DNA from: Antedon bifida | Taxonomy: Eukaryota > Echinodermata > Crinoidea > Comatulida > Antedonidae | Length of the DNA: 64,000 nucleotides | Assembly: GCA_963402885.1 (NCBI GenBank) | Contig: OY727100.1 | Location: 12,555,395-12,619,394 of the forward strand | Direction of reading: 5' to 3' | In this document: piece after piece, positions 49,600 to 62,900 of the stretch | How positions within the stretch are numbered: position 1 is the first letter of the stretch | Layout of the letters: each line of letters starts with the position of its first letter | Translations under genes and position numbers: made by a program | Notes under the pieces: model-generated | What the model was told of the DNA's origin: nothing | Seen by the model: the letters and a program-made list of their open reading frames with translations, nothing else | The model's database searches: none

Positions 49600-52500
49600 G
49601 TCAATCAGACAAATTGTCTCTTGAATAAGGGTTGGTCATTCCTATCGAGAATCTCCCCTTAATAGGGGTGTTCAAAGAAGGAGTTTATTATGACATAATA
49701 TTTTTTTCAGACTCTATTAAGTATAGAAATCATTTCCGAGAATAGGGTAGTAATTGGAAAACATGAAAATGAAGATAGCAATCGATGGTTAGTGCCAGTT
49801 TGCTATACATTACAGTTACGCTTCCGACTTCCATAAATCATGAAGCTAATAAAACATATCTATGCAAGGGTTTCGCAGAATGTAGTCCAGCTAGGCCTAA
49901 TATAATGTTCACATTACATTCAGGTGAATCTAGTGTTTCTGAAATAAATTCCATTCGTTTTAATACCGTAAGTGTATTCAAGGAGTTAAGTCAACTATAA
50001 CAACTCCTTGGTGGATCACAGTGTTCGACTATGAAAACACAATCAATAAACTAACGCATTCCTTCATTTATGTGCACCGTTAAGTCGATAGCGGCGCCGC
50101 GTAGAGGTTCAGTGCCGCTTGACAGATCATTTTACGGTGTTTTTTTTTACAAAGTTCAGAAGCATCGAGGTAAACATGAAAATGTAATTAATGTTAATTG
50201 ATGAGAGAGGGAAGTATAAGAAAGCTAAAAACATTGAAAAACAATGTAAATGTTCTATTGTACATTGTGGTCAGTAACATTCGATGACGTCACATCGCAC
50301 TTAGCAAATTATTATCCAACATGGCCAATCTATCATTCATAAACAGACAAAATGAGAAGGTCCACCAACAGCTAATTAGGGTCACAAGTGAAATATTTTC
50401 GCATATTATTTTAGCAGGCGTACGGGATGGAAAAATATTGATACGACCTGCTACCTATATTTATCGACGGCTGGGTTTAAACTATTTAAAGCGGTATTTC
50501 TATTGCAACGATGGATCGGATATCAAAAATACGGGCTAAATTAAAAAGAACATCAAATAAAGATATTCAATTTACGCTTACAGTTACATTAGGCTACTAA
50601 GTAAGCTATCATAATATCCATTATCATCACAAAATGTACACGCGCGTACTAAAAGCAATGCTGTCGGTTGTTGAACGCACGTCTTTGGTGATGTCGCAAA
50701 CGATTTGTGACGGTCAATGACGCATCAGCCAGATTGCTGTACGAATTCTATCACAATTAGCACGCGCCGCTGAAAGAACCGATTCATATCACATTTAAAT
50801 CATGTATAGATAACAGAGGGTATTTACTCGTTGGAGAAGTTTGATGGTATTTTAACTACACTTTTGACGTAGAAAACCATTGCTTTTTACTGTATTTACA
50901 ATCTCACTTTTCCCCGATACAAAAAATGTAAGCCACGTTTTATTCGACATACGCGTTTTAGCAAACACATACAATCACAAAAGTATAATAGTAAAGTAAT
51001 TAATACCATGGAAGTACCTCCATGTTAATACAGTCACCAGTAGGCCTACAATAGTATTATTAAAGTACAAAATAAGTACTAATGTACGGGTGACTCGAAA
51101 TAACTCGTTCCAAAACGAACTATATTACAACAGCTTTATATTTCAGAATAGCCTAAACGTTACTAATAAAACACAATTACTAGAATTCGAGTGTATTCAA
51201 TTTCTTCGTGAATTTTTAATAACATCACATACGTTTACTACATCAAATAAATCTTACTATAGCTGCTATGATTATTATCTTGAATAGATCTATTATACAA
51301 TTGCATTGCTTGTTATTCTTTTTTATAAAGCGGAACAAAATAATATATTACATAATTTATTCATAAATCAATACAAATTTTAAACATGATTTTGACACGA
51401 TATAGATACACCATTTAAATATTGAGATTATATAGCTTCGAATTATATCACAATTTATGTGAACCGATGGTTGACGCAATGACGATAAATGTAACGCAAT
51501 ACATATTAAAAACTGCTATGAACAAAAACATTGATCGAATATTTTACAGTGGTAATAACGAATTACGTTGTAAGGCAAACGAAACGAAAAAAACAGGAAC
51601 ACAAGAGCGAAGTTGCGTTAACTGCATAGATAAATTATCGGCCGTTTAAATCCATGGAGGAACATAGACATATCGATACGCGAGTATTGGACACGAATGA
51701 TTGTGGCTTAGTTTACACTAATCGGTCATTCGCACACATAATATAAATGGTGATCCGCTTTTGTATAACAACTGCATATCTACGTGCTGGACATTTACCA
51801 CAATTTTTAAACATTGTCAATGTGACTTTCTGCACGAGGGCACACTTTCATTTAAAACCAGTGTAGCCGGAAAAAATTAACTTAATTGACTGCATCAATG
51901 ATAAAATTATCAGTCTTTTCCAGATCTAAATTTAGTCCGATATATAAGAGAACAATTTCAAATTGTATTTCGTAAATTGCTAAGAAAAACAAACCAAATG
52001 TTCTCCCAGTTAGTACGGTATAATTACCGAATACAGTAATTGTGGCTTAAAAACAAAACACTTCGTAACTTACACTGTCACGAATTCGAATATTAATAAT
52101 TAGACATTATTGTGTGTATAATTTAGTAGTGCAAGTTAAATCTTCCCGGATTTTAGAAAATATTTGCGAACCTCGGTGGCATGGAAGCAACGATTGAACT
52201 AAATTGACAATCGTATTTAAATCTTATCTTATTTAACTAGAAAGACTTGTATTGAATCAATTTCTTCACGTCATATACATAGGAATATAATATCTATCAG
52301 CATATTTTTATATATACATATATATCTGTATTGAATGCTCAAGTAAACATATGGAACGCCATATGTGCCAATATTAAGCCAAATTGCCGCATTCATTATT
52401 TTGCAATTATATTTTATCTACAGTAGCAATTTGGACCAGGGAAGAGTGATATTACTGTACTCCTTGGTAAAGGCCATAATATTTAATTCATTCTTTTGAA

Positions 52501-52665
52501 CATAGAAATTAGCGTTTTTAATCTATATAATATATGCAGACAATATCTTTACTTAAAAATAATTTCAATTTTAACATTATTAAAACATTTTACAATCACA
52601 ATCAATTATGTTTTATTGCCTCGAGTATCTCTCAAAAATTCTTTTATATTTTGTTGTCAGGGTTA
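49600..52665. other. Non-genic stretch
   Basis: No supported gene. At 50,284-50,291 a perfect CRE palindrome TGACGTCA lies ~37 bp before an ATG opening a 72-codon plus-strand frame (MANLSFINRQNEK...). No splice partner or known domain is visible. Confidence 0.35.
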
Positions 52666-52749
52666 ATTATTCTCTGGGTTGTTGGTTCCTTAAAAAGTGT
52701 TGCCATAGGGGGGTGATGGATGAGATGATGTGCCTGTATCGTTTGTTTT

Positions 52750-52844
52750 TCATAGCATTACTGGTGCTGGGTTGCCCTTCTTCATTCTGAAGGTGTCTGG
52801 CTGTTCCTGTGCTTTGGCAGGACCCAGTACTTTCAACTTCACAG
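52750..52844 (-). CDS. Candidate terminal coding exon of a minus-strand gene, possibly NDRG
   Basis: A strong acceptor (CTGTTTTCGTTACAG) opens a GC-richer 95-nt segment. In phase 1 it reads VKLKVLGPAKAQEQPDTFR... to TGA, 30 residues. Phase 1 is what the NDRG exon ending at 60,000 needs, and NDRG C-termini are variable, so this could be the true 3' end across a ~7 kb intron. In phase 2 the same acceptor is also open, for 59 codons to 52,667. The other candidate is at 57,125. I cannot tell which frame or gene is right. Confidence 0.35.
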
Positions 52845-52924
52845 CTGTAACGAAAACAGCGATTAAAACTATGGTGAATGTGTAATATTATGTTAGAAAT
52901 AATATAGGCCTAAGTGATGCTTGG

Positions 52925-53552
52925 TGGTTGTAATGATGATGATGATGATGATGATGACGGCGATGATGATGACGATGATGGTAATGATGATGACGATGAT
53001 GGTAATGATGGTGACGATGATGGTAATGATGTTGACGGCGATGATGACGGCGATAATGATAACGATGATGGTAATGATGATAACGATGATGGTAATGATG
53101 ATGGTAATGATGATGACGATGATGATGACGGCGATAATGATAACGATGATGGTAATGATGATAACGATGATGGTAATGATGATAACGATGATGGTAATGA
53201 TGATAACGATGATGGTAATGATGCTGACGATGATGGTAATGATGATGACGGCGATGACGATGATGGTAATGATGATGACGGCGATGATGATAACGATGAT
53301 GACGATGATGGTAATGATGATGACGATGATGGTAATGATGATGACGATGATGGTAATGATGATGACGATGATGGTAATGATGATAACGGTGATGGTAATG
53401 ATGGTGACGATGATGGTAATGATGATGACGATGATGGTAAAGATGACGACGATGATGGTAATGATGACGATGATGATGGTGGTAATGTTAATGACGATAA
53501 CGGTAATGATGATGACGATGATGGTAATGATGATGACGATATGATGAAGACA
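52925..53552. repeat. GATGGTAATGATGATGAC minisatellite (~630 bp)
   Basis: About 35 units of 15-21 bp, all multiples of three, built on GATGATGACGATGATGGTAA. It therefore stays open for more than 200 codons in three frames (poly-Asp/Asn/Gly; poly-Met/Thr/Val; reverse poly-Ile/Thr). No start context, splice signal or flanking coding sequence supports translation. Confidence 0.95.
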
Positions 53553-53559
53553 ATGTGAT

Positions 53560-54956
53560 GACAACTGAATTAGTCCTGATAGTGTGGTGATGAGAATGAC
53601 AATATAGATTTACGACATGGGAAAAATACTGTTATGATGACAATAATCATTATCATAAATGAATTGCTTCATTCAAACTATAATAAAACTACAAAACACA
53701 CAACATTAAGTTATTTCTACACAGCATGCTTACAGGCACAATTATAACAACCACACATTTTCTAAACTGTCGAATCATGAATTAAATTCATAAAACTAAA
53801 TTATATTAGTTGAAAACGATAATTACATGCTGTATAACATTATTGAAATATCACTTACGAAAATCACACACTTATACATCATTTTAAAGAAAGGTTTAAA
53901 TGGTAAAACAATAATACGCAATTGCAATGTATTTAAATCACCCTATGGGGACTACAGTGATTTTGACTGTTATAATATACATTGTAAAATGCATTATTGC
54001 ACAATAGCACTAATAATCATGACCCGGTTTTATTAGCCGGACACCTCTCGTGTAAAGCTGACTGTAGGCCTCTTTGTTCTGCTGCGATGATTGTGTTATT
54101 TTCGCCTATAATTTTTTTTTATTTCAAACTGATTTTAGAGGTCAGGTGTAAAAAAAAATGGTTCAGGTTGATTATTAAAGACAGAACAGGGAAGAATTTT
54201 AGCCTTAATGTATTCTTTAACATGCATTTTATGTCAAAATTATTCTGCTGAAGTTACTGCAGTAACTAAATGTATTTACTGCAATAACATGCAAAATTCA
54301 ATAAACAGTGTATATGATGATGACGAAAAAAAACTTGTTAAATAATGAAATAGTATAATAGTAAAGAAAACGTAGTAGAATAATTTTGACATGGCTACAT
54401 ATGCTCTCTTTCTGGTATGGTACAACATTTAACATTCTAATGTGACATATATCATACATATTACAGGGTACAGTAAAATATTATGACAACTGGTTGATTA
54501 AAGCATGCAACACATAGAAACATTATAATATACAAATCATTGTAATCATGACAAATGGAGGCGGTGTACAGTAGTGCAGCAAGCCTCAAATAAGGGTCAA
54601 ATGGAGAGAAAGCAACTCCCCACCCCTCTCCCCTAGAAAAAACCCACCGTCATAAGAGGGTGGGCTTATACCCGAGTGCGTGATGCGATTTAAAGCGCAA
54701 CATGACAGTTTATTGTGCTCAACGTATGTATGATACATAGTGTATTGATTCAACGATTCAACATTCCACGAATATTTATATGTATAAATTTGGCATGTTT
54801 ACGAGCTAGTATGAAACAATTTCAATAATTGACTTGGTTTCTGAATAACAGATGATTGATATAGGCTGATGCATTTATACAGAAATAATAATAATATATT
54901 ATCTATATAAATAATAATTAAATAACTGTCTATAACCTAATTTTGATATTTGGTTA
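53560..54956. other. Non-genic stretch
   Basis: AT-rich, no supported exon. 54,560-54,680 is slightly GC-richer without an open frame. Confidence 0.4.
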
Positions 54957-55369
54957 CAGATGTATTGTCCCCAAAAAAAATGAAAAATGAAGATCATTAC
55001 TTTGAGTATGTTATTTTGTAGTTTTAATAAGTTAATCACTTCGGCAGGAAAAAAAAAATTAAAACAAAAAAATGTTTTCACTTATAAAATGACAAAATAA
55101 ATGGTTAAATTCAACCAAAAACCCATTTGCTGACATTCAATTTGACTATTTTTTTACAGTTTTTTCAGGTACTGTAAATACATTTTTTTCGATCAAAGTG
55201 GATAAAACTATTATGTGATATTAAAATGTCATATTCAACAAACATTTTTTTAGTCGCGTGGACGCGTGGTCGGTCGGTCTGTCGGTCCGGTATCACTATG
55301 CGTTTTAGCACGCGACTTATGGCTGTTGGCCTTGTTAATAATTATTTTTCCAGAGGGACAATACATCTT
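54957..55369. mobile_element. MITE family B, complete copy with an inner hairpin element
   Basis: The ends (C)AGATGTATTGTCCC and GGGACAATACATCT(T) are perfect 14-bp inverted repeats, flanked by TA on both sides (54,955-54,956; 55,370-55,371). Inside, AGTCGCGTG (~55,252) and CACGCGACT (~55,311) flank a ~67-bp GC-rich block with a GGTC run; this may be a second small insertion. Confidence 0.85.
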
Positions 55370-55914
55370 TAATAAACAGTCTACTCATAAACTATTTTAG
55401 TTGGTGAATATAGCTTAAACATACAGCTCTGCATTGTTTTAATTGGTTAATAATAGCTTTGAAACGTAAACAATCTGATCTTAAAATTTGTAATTGGTTA
55501 ATAGCATGTTAGCTTTTAGCCGTACATTCATGCCACATATTATCATGCATGGCAAGTTGAAGCTGACACAAAAACTTACAGACTCCTGGATATTAAAAAT
55601 TGAAGCATAAAAGAAGAATTAATAGAATAACAGGTTTAAGAATTTTTATGTGGTAACTAAAAACGAATAAAAAGACATAATTTACATATTTTGGTTTATA
55701 CAAATTGAATAGCCTGACACATTGTATTACTGTAGGCTAATAACTGCTAATGGAAATAGATACAAACTGAATTAATTTCAAAATTCATTTGCATACAGGT
55801 GACAGATGATCAATTTTGACACATGATCAGCCCAGGGCTTTTATTGAATTCTAAGAAATTGACACAGTTGTTAACAGTAAAGATGGAATATTTCAATTAT
55901 AGAAATATACAAAG

Positions 55915-56215
55915 AAAAAGGTGAAAGGTGAAGGAAAAGGTGAAAGGAAAGGTGAAAGGTGACAGGCAAAGGTGAAAGGTGAAGAGAAAGGTGAAAGGTT
56001 AAGGAAAAGGTGACAGGCAAAGGTGAAAGGTGAAGGGAAAGGTGAAAGGTTAAGGAAAAGGTGAAGGAAAAGGTGAAGGAAAAGGTGAAGGGAAAGGTGA
56101 AAGGTGAAGGAAAAGGTGAAGGAAAAGGTGAAAGGTGAAGGGAAAGGTGAAAGGTTAAGGAAAAGGTGAAGGAAAAGGTGAAAGGTGAAGGAAAAGGTGA
56201 AAGGTTAAGGAAAAA
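55915..56215. repeat. GGTGAAAGGTGAAGGAAAA minisatellite
   Basis: About 25 units of 12-14 bp (GGTGAAGGAAAA, GGTGAAAGGTGAAGG, AGGTTAAGGAAAA) in mixed order. It is the start of a purine-rich strand that continues to ~56,570. Confidence 0.93.
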
Positions 56216-56570
56216 AATGGAGGAAGAGAAGTTTATTGAAAGAATGAGAATGGAATCAAAGATAATGAGTGGATGAGGAAGTGACTGTCGGAAAAGGGTG
56301 TGGGGGAGGGACGGGGAAGAAGTAAAAAATATTGATCAGTAGGAAAATGATGAAAGATGGGGCACATAAAAAAAGAGAAAGAAGAAATAGAGAAAAACTG
56401 TGGTGAAGAATAAGACGAAAGAAGAGAGTGGAAAAATGAATGGGATACTATGAGGAAAATACACAATGTAGAGGAAGAGGGGGGAGAGACAAAAAAGGGA
56501 CAAATATTCAGTAGGAATAAACATGTGAAAATAATAATTAATAGATAGGAGGAAAGATAATAATAGATCC
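56216..56570. repeat. Purine-biased tract
   Basis: The plus strand is overwhelmingly A/G (GGGGGAGGGACGGGGAAGAAG, GAAGAGGGGGGAGAGAC). The long Leu/Ser/Phe-rich open frames on the minus strand are its pyrimidine complement and are not taken as genes. Confidence 0.7.
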
Positions 56571-57124
56571 AATTACTGAAGTAATTTTATTATAGTTACT
56601 GCAGTAACAGCTGTATAAATGTATTGACTTCTATGCATAATGTTTTTCTAGCATACAATACATTGAGAAGGTCAAACAGTTTTTCTCACTGCGTGGTAAT
56701 AAAGCATGTATGTAATAATTTCAGACATAATTCATGCTCAGTAAATCTGAATCTTTTCAACTAGTTATATGTCATTCCTATTAAGTAAAGACATAAAAGA
56801 AATGTATTTCATAAATACAGTATCTTATACATAAATATTGTATATACTTTTTAATGCATCTCAAATATTATTAGTAATACTGTGTATAATAGTGATTTAC
56901 TTTATTACTGCAGTAAACTGCAGTATTTTTCACATGATCCCTTAAACTGACTACAATACATACATTAGAGATTGAGCTAACATAATTTAATGATAATTTT
57001 GTCCGTGGTTTTCTGGGTTAGAAACATTCTCATACACATAAACATGCCATTAGGACAAGCCATTCGAACGCTATAAAGTTAAAAATGAAAATGTAATACC
57101 ATGACGATGGGAGTCTTTGGCTTG

Positions 57125-57168
57125 TTAGAGAGAACGACTCGTAACCAAAGCCCCTAGGAATTTCTGTG
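57125..57168 (-). CDS. Alternative candidate terminal exon for the NDRG gene
   Basis: After ATTACAG the minus strand gives, in the phase-1 frame required by the NDRG exon ending at 60,000, AQKFLGALVTSRSL and a stop. A second acceptor 5 nt further in would give IPRGFGYESFSLTSQRLPSS instead. Either is short, and neither resembles a known NDRG tail strongly. Confidence 0.2.
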
Positions 57169-57309
57169 CTGTAATTCAAGGAACAGATATTATACAATAA
57201 AATTAGATTATATTTCAGATACAAATAACATTTTATTCCCAAAAAATGTCCAATATAATTCATATGAAATATATTGTACATTTTTTATATATATTGGCAT
57301 GATAAAATC

Positions 57310-57500
57310 TTACCATGATCAAATATGTACACATCATTATTCATTAGTATGTGTATGATGAAGGTCTATCACAATCAAATACACATCATTATGGGCATGA
57401 AATCACATCACAACTAAATATGTACACATTACTATATATGGAAGTGATGAAAATGCACAATAATCAAATACTGTAGGTACATATTATTCCCATAATATGA
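57310..57500. repeat. Degenerate AT-rich tandem repeat
   Basis: Three to four diverged ~57-bp copies built on ATCACAATCAAATA and TGTACACATCATTAT. Confidence 0.6.
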
Positions 57501-57587
57501 ATATTTCATTTTCGAATAAAATATACAGTATCTGTCGGATACTAATCAATTTCTGCTTTGCGTAAGTACAAGTTTCATTGCGGATCA

Positions 57588-57601
57588 GTTGCCATAGAAA
57601 C
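57588..57601. promoter_or_regulatory. RFX-type X-box match
   Basis: GTTGCCATAGAAAC fits the published X-box consensus GTHNYYATRRNAAC at every position. RFX/DAF-19 factors bind such sites near ciliary and other genes. It is not next to a known transcription start here, so function is speculative. Confidence 0.35.
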
Positions 57602-58855
57602 AGGTCAATGACCCTAAAGTTAACACCACATTTACGAATGTCTGAGCAATCAACACCAACGATGATGAGATTTTTGTGACTTACGATTCATGTTGTGAAA
57701 GGTAAATGAAGCAGAAATGAAAAAGAATTATGTACGTTTTAAATGCAATTGAACAAAGTTCAAATTGAATGTTTACTATAGTTTTATGTTTATGAAAAAT
57801 GTTAAAGATAATACAGTAGAATCCTTCTTTGGGACATCCATATTAAGGGGACACTTGTTAAACAAACGATGGGCTAGTACATATGCTTTTACACTAGGGC
57901 CTACCAATATTTAGGGGACACCTTTAATACTAAGGGGATACTTTTTCGTTAAAAACAAGAAGCTATCTTTACTGACAACTCCTATTTAGGGGGCCCACTA
58001 TAGTATAAGAAGACATTTTGTCCTGAAGGTCTCCTTGCTATGTATGTCTATATTTCATTAAAAACAACATTATTTATTATTAAACCTTGGAGAGTTTGTA
58101 GAGGTCCTATAAGTCGAACCATGCCCCTTAACAAATATATTTTAGCAAAATTTGTAACCTTTAATCCACTTTCTTTTGTGAATAAATATCAATTAATTAA
58201 AATGAATACATTTAATTGTTTAGTTTAGTTTATACTGTAGAAATGTTCACAACATTTGCTGCATTCAACAAATGAATGAATTTAAATTTATGTAGTGTTC
58301 GTGTGATTTCTTATGCTGATAGGCGGGTTATATTGAATACAGCTGGTAAAGCAATTGCCTTATAAAAACTCAATGGCATATTACATTATAAAATACATCA
58401 ACAAAAAACGAGCTCAATAATATTATGATAATATTGTATCATTGTAAACCTGAGCTTTTAGTTTCAACCAGTTGTTATTTGGTATGATGGTGATGATATT
58501 AAAACGTGGCACACAGCTGCTGGAGGATACTTCATTTAGTATTCCTGCTAATATTTCATTGATTTTTCCTAATCAATAATAATTTAACTTTATACGAATA
58601 TAATTTTTTAAAACATAAAGTTTGTCAGAGATGGAAATGGAATATCAGGTGTTATAAAGTGTCATGCATTAAACCATTCCTATACTGCATGGAATTTTTT
58701 TTTTTTGAATATAAAATAAATTACAGATATTATACAAATAAATAAATCTTACCATATTTTATCAACTCATATTCTGATCAGTACTAGTATCATTAATTAT
58801 TATTATTAGTTTCACAAAATTACTTACTAAATTAATGAAAGGAATATAATAGTAT

Positions 58856-59013
58856 ACAGTCGACTCTACCAATACCTGACCCTCTGGAAACTCTCCCAAT
58901 ACCATACGTTTCGTGAGTTCTAAACAGTCCCAAATTTCTTTTTACCATTAAAACACATTCCTAACACCAGACATTTCTGGTCAGCCCAAAGGTGTTGGGA
59001 GAGTTGACTGTAC
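58856..59013. mobile_element. Short MITE with ACAGTCGACTCTACCAA ends
   Basis: The left end TATACAGTCGACTCTACCAA and the right end TTGGGAGAGTTGACTGTACA are inverted repeats enclosing ~120 bp. The CAGTCRACTC start with flanking TA is typical of mariner-derived MITEs. Looser relatives with AAGGGGACA motifs are near 57,815-58,010 and 63,470-63,530. Confidence 0.65.
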
Positions 59014-59639
59014 ATGGATTACTAGCCAATCATAGACAATATATGCTAAGTATCTATGGGTAGACAAGGTAGACAAACCTAGAAAGTATCTAAAACATCC
59101 CTACTAAAATAAAATCATGAAGGCCTTCATGGTGTAACCCTATATTGGATGGCAAACTAAAAGAAAAAACATGCTATCAAATATGGTGGTATGATGTCTT
59201 AAAACATGACTGAGATAACTACGCTCTCATCTTTAGTATAAATCAACAAGGATTAATACATAATCAAATTTTGAATAGAAAGAAAGAAACTGTAAACCAT
59301 AATAGTGATCAAATAAATAAATGAATAGATCGGTAACGGTAAAGATGAGAAATCTGTGAGAATGAAAAATCTTTAATATCAAATAGCAAACAAATAGCGA
59401 ATTGGAGAATGATATGATGCTGTTTATACTGCTGTAATTATAAATAAAAGCATTCTTAAACAAAGAACATTGGTTTCAATCATTGTATGGACAAGCATAG
59501 AGGAAGCCACAGCCACAACAAATTTTGTTAAAGAGAATTATAGCCATGAAAGCATTTAAAATTGACATTCATTTTTTCGTAATGTTTAATAATATAGAAA
59601 TTAAATTGAAGCCTTTACACATCTTTTGTCGTGTGTTGA

Positions 59640-59848
59640 CATGGTCATAGCAACCAGTAAAGTAGACAGATGTACTCTATCATAGCAACCAATTTTCTGC
59701 AACAGCAACCACTTTTTGACAGAAGCGCTGCTCCATAGCAACAAGTATGTTGTCAGAGTCATGAGCATTCTATATAAAGCAATTTGTTACCTAAATGTGC
59801 CATGGCAACCAATTTGTTGACATTTGCGCTATTTCATCATAGCAACCA
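59640..59848. repeat. Cluster of CATAGCAACCA motifs
   Basis: Six copies of (A/C)(A/C)TAGCAACC-like words occur in ~200 bp, including GTGCCATGGCAACC at ~59,795. They lie 150-350 bp beyond the last certain NDRG exon. The words are RFX half-sites or simply a degenerate tandem repeat. Confidence 0.5.
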
Positions 59849-59999
59849 GTCAGTTTATGGAAGCAACCTGACTACATATTCTGTCAAAGAATACATGCTA
59901 TCGAAACATGTCAAGAAATAAAACCATTTGTGTTCCATGAATTCTAGAAATTAGAATAAGAATTTATGTAATAAAAATAGATATTTAGTTGATACGTAC

Positions 60000-62900
60000 C
60001 GTAACCTATTCCTTGGAGATAATAACGGAAAGACTCAGCAAGTTTGGAGGGTTGCTCCTCAAGGATCATGCCACCACAGTCTGAGATGTTAACCCAAGTG
60101 GATTTTGCTGGATCTAACCGTCCGTTCATCTCAACCTTTAAACAAAATTAAACTTTATTTAAGTATTATAATATTTTTTGTAATTAAGGACAGAGATACC
60201 CAATTTGTCCTGAAAAATGGTCAACAATTTAATCATATCATAACAATTTTAATATCAAAATAAATAAAATGGTTTCTTTACATCTTTGTTTATGGAATTA
60301 AAATAAATATTATATTGAAATTTTAATAATTTCCAAACTGTTATTTTCATCAAATAAGATTGCATTAAATTTCAAATGCCAAAAACAAAAAATTGAGTTA
60401 TGTTTTTATTTTATGGCTTCAAACAACCACTCTACTCCTACATTCTCATAAAGAGACCTAGGTTGATAAGCAAAACATCTTAACTTGAATCCAATAAGTG
60501 CATTTAGCCGGCCATGTCGTAGAAATAAACATAAATTCAACTATGTTGATGTAGTTTTATTTTACTCATAATAAGAATAAAAGAATTACTATTATTGATA
60601 TACATCTTAAAAGAAATGTTGTCGTAAAATGTTTATATCATCTTGGAGCAGAAATGTAAATTTAAATCTGTGTAGACCAAGTTTGTGTAGTTTTATTTTA
60701 TTCATAATAATAAAAACATTACTACTGATGTTATACATCTTAACTTTGATGCACGCACACACACACAAAAAGATATGTTGTTGTAAAGTGTTGTATATCA
60801 ACTTGAAGAGAATATCACAAAAATGAAACAAAAAAATCAAAACTTCTTTCATTGCTTTCGGTTTTTCCAGCGATTATGACTCCCTCAGCTCTCAGTTGTG
60901 TACATGATTTTTATGCATACAAATTTAACACATGAATGAAACATAGTAGGTCAATTCATCCATTATATAATTAAATTTAATAACTAGGTAATTAATCTAA
61001 TTTATTCGAAGGCCAACAAATTAACAGATGAGAACATTTGGCACAATCTTCCAACGATGACCACGTACAAAATGAGGGTGCTTTGATTTGCTATATACTT
61101 TGTTGTAAATGTAACATATGTTACTAAATATATTCCCACCTGTTAATTCCACATGGAACAGGGGGAGGTAGAACAAAAGATGGGATATTAAGGCAGATAC
61201 GTTAATGTTGTAGCAATTTAGTTGATATTTGCGAGCCTAGAGGGTTTAATTATTGTAAGGCTTAAACATCATTTATGTAAACTAATTCAATTCTTTCACA
61301 GTACCTAGAAAGTCATTTCAAAAGGTCAATGAAATCCCAATTCTCTTATCTCTTCTTCCGCAGTATGAGATAGGTTTTTTTTAACATTCATTTTAAGCTA
61401 GAGGGAGACAAACAACTTTATGGTCTGAAATTTTAAGAGAGGGAGCTAGAGAGAAAAATGTATAGAGAGATGAGAAAATAATTCCTAGGTTGTATACGAG
61501 TGATGAATACAACCATTACACTCCAACATTATCTAAAGACATTTGAATAAATTTTTTATTTCCTCTTTGTACTGAGGGGTCTCTTCCATACAAGTCTGTC
61601 TTCCCATGGTAAAGCATACTGGAAGACAACTACTCTTTTTGAATAGTGCACAAACAACGTAGTGCTTTACTCAACAGGAGACATGTATGTGAGTTTTTCG
61701 CAGTACACAGAATTATTATTAATAACAAATCTAGTCCAAGGAATAGTACTCACAGTGTCGTTAATGTGTGGAGAGTTTTTACCACATATAAGCATGGTGT
61801 TGCACTTGAGTGTTCTTGCATTTTTCTTCTTATTCTTGTCTAACTCTCGTACAATATTAAGATCTGTCCTCCTATAACAAAATAAGAAAGAAGGATGGGA
61901 AGGGTCTTTCATTCTCTCCAAAGATATCATACATATAAGTATAATTGTCATTTTAATTTTTAATAATTCTCCTTTTGATTAGTATAATACTTACTTGATA
62001 TAGGTGTTGATAAACTGTGCTAAGTTTGCAGAATTCACACTTTTTGCAAGATTTTCTCTATACACAGCTACTAAGTCATGATTTGATTCAAGAGTTTTCT
62101 GTTAAAATAAACATAAAACACTTTTTAGGCATTCCGCCAAGGTGTGACAAAAATGAAGTTCATGACTAAAGGTCAATTTACACAGACGATCGGTAACGGT
62201 ATACAAATTTTTAAAAACGTGGTGCGGTTCTCTGCTCAGGAGAGATACAGAAGCTACTTGGTTTTCCGCTTTAAATACCGCTCGTCTGTGTAAATGTTCC
62301 TTTCCTTCAATAAAGTAGTTCCTTATTTACAATTAATTCATACCCACTGGACTAATTTCTTACTACATACATAGTTACTTCATCATGTTTGTAGTATACA
62401 AACGTATGATGGTTTTCTATAAGCTATTAACTTAGCAGATAACTGAAACAATAGACCAAACATTAATCGATCAAATCAATATAATAAGATTGAATTTTTT
62501 TTAACCGTTTAGGAAACTGATTCATATGAAACCTAAAAACTACCAAACCAGAACAAAACCAACATAACTGCATTTACCAGCAATTTAAGGTGCAATTATC
62601 AACTATTATTACCTTGCCAAAATAATGCCAAAGCAGGTACTCTTGTGTGAAATTCGTCATTCCTTTACCTTTAAGGTAAAATGATGAAAACTGAAAGGAA
62701 GACAAAATAATAGTACATTATAATATAACGATCAATCAACCAATCTACAATATAAGAATCATTTTCAGCAAACCGTATCATTATCATTTATCATTATTAT
62801 TCATTACATTATCAATAGAGTAGAACTCCTATTTATGTAAACAAATTCAATTCTTTCATAGTACATAGAATGTCATTTTAAAAGGTCAATGAAATCTCTC

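Noticed and set aside
50321-50539. 72-codon plus-strand ORF behind a TGACGTCA site
   Set aside because: No recognisable domain and no splice partner. A single CRE palindrome is not enough to call a gene.
52893-53564. Overlapping 207-223-codon ORFs
   Set aside because: All are different frames of one minisatellite with unit lengths divisible by three.
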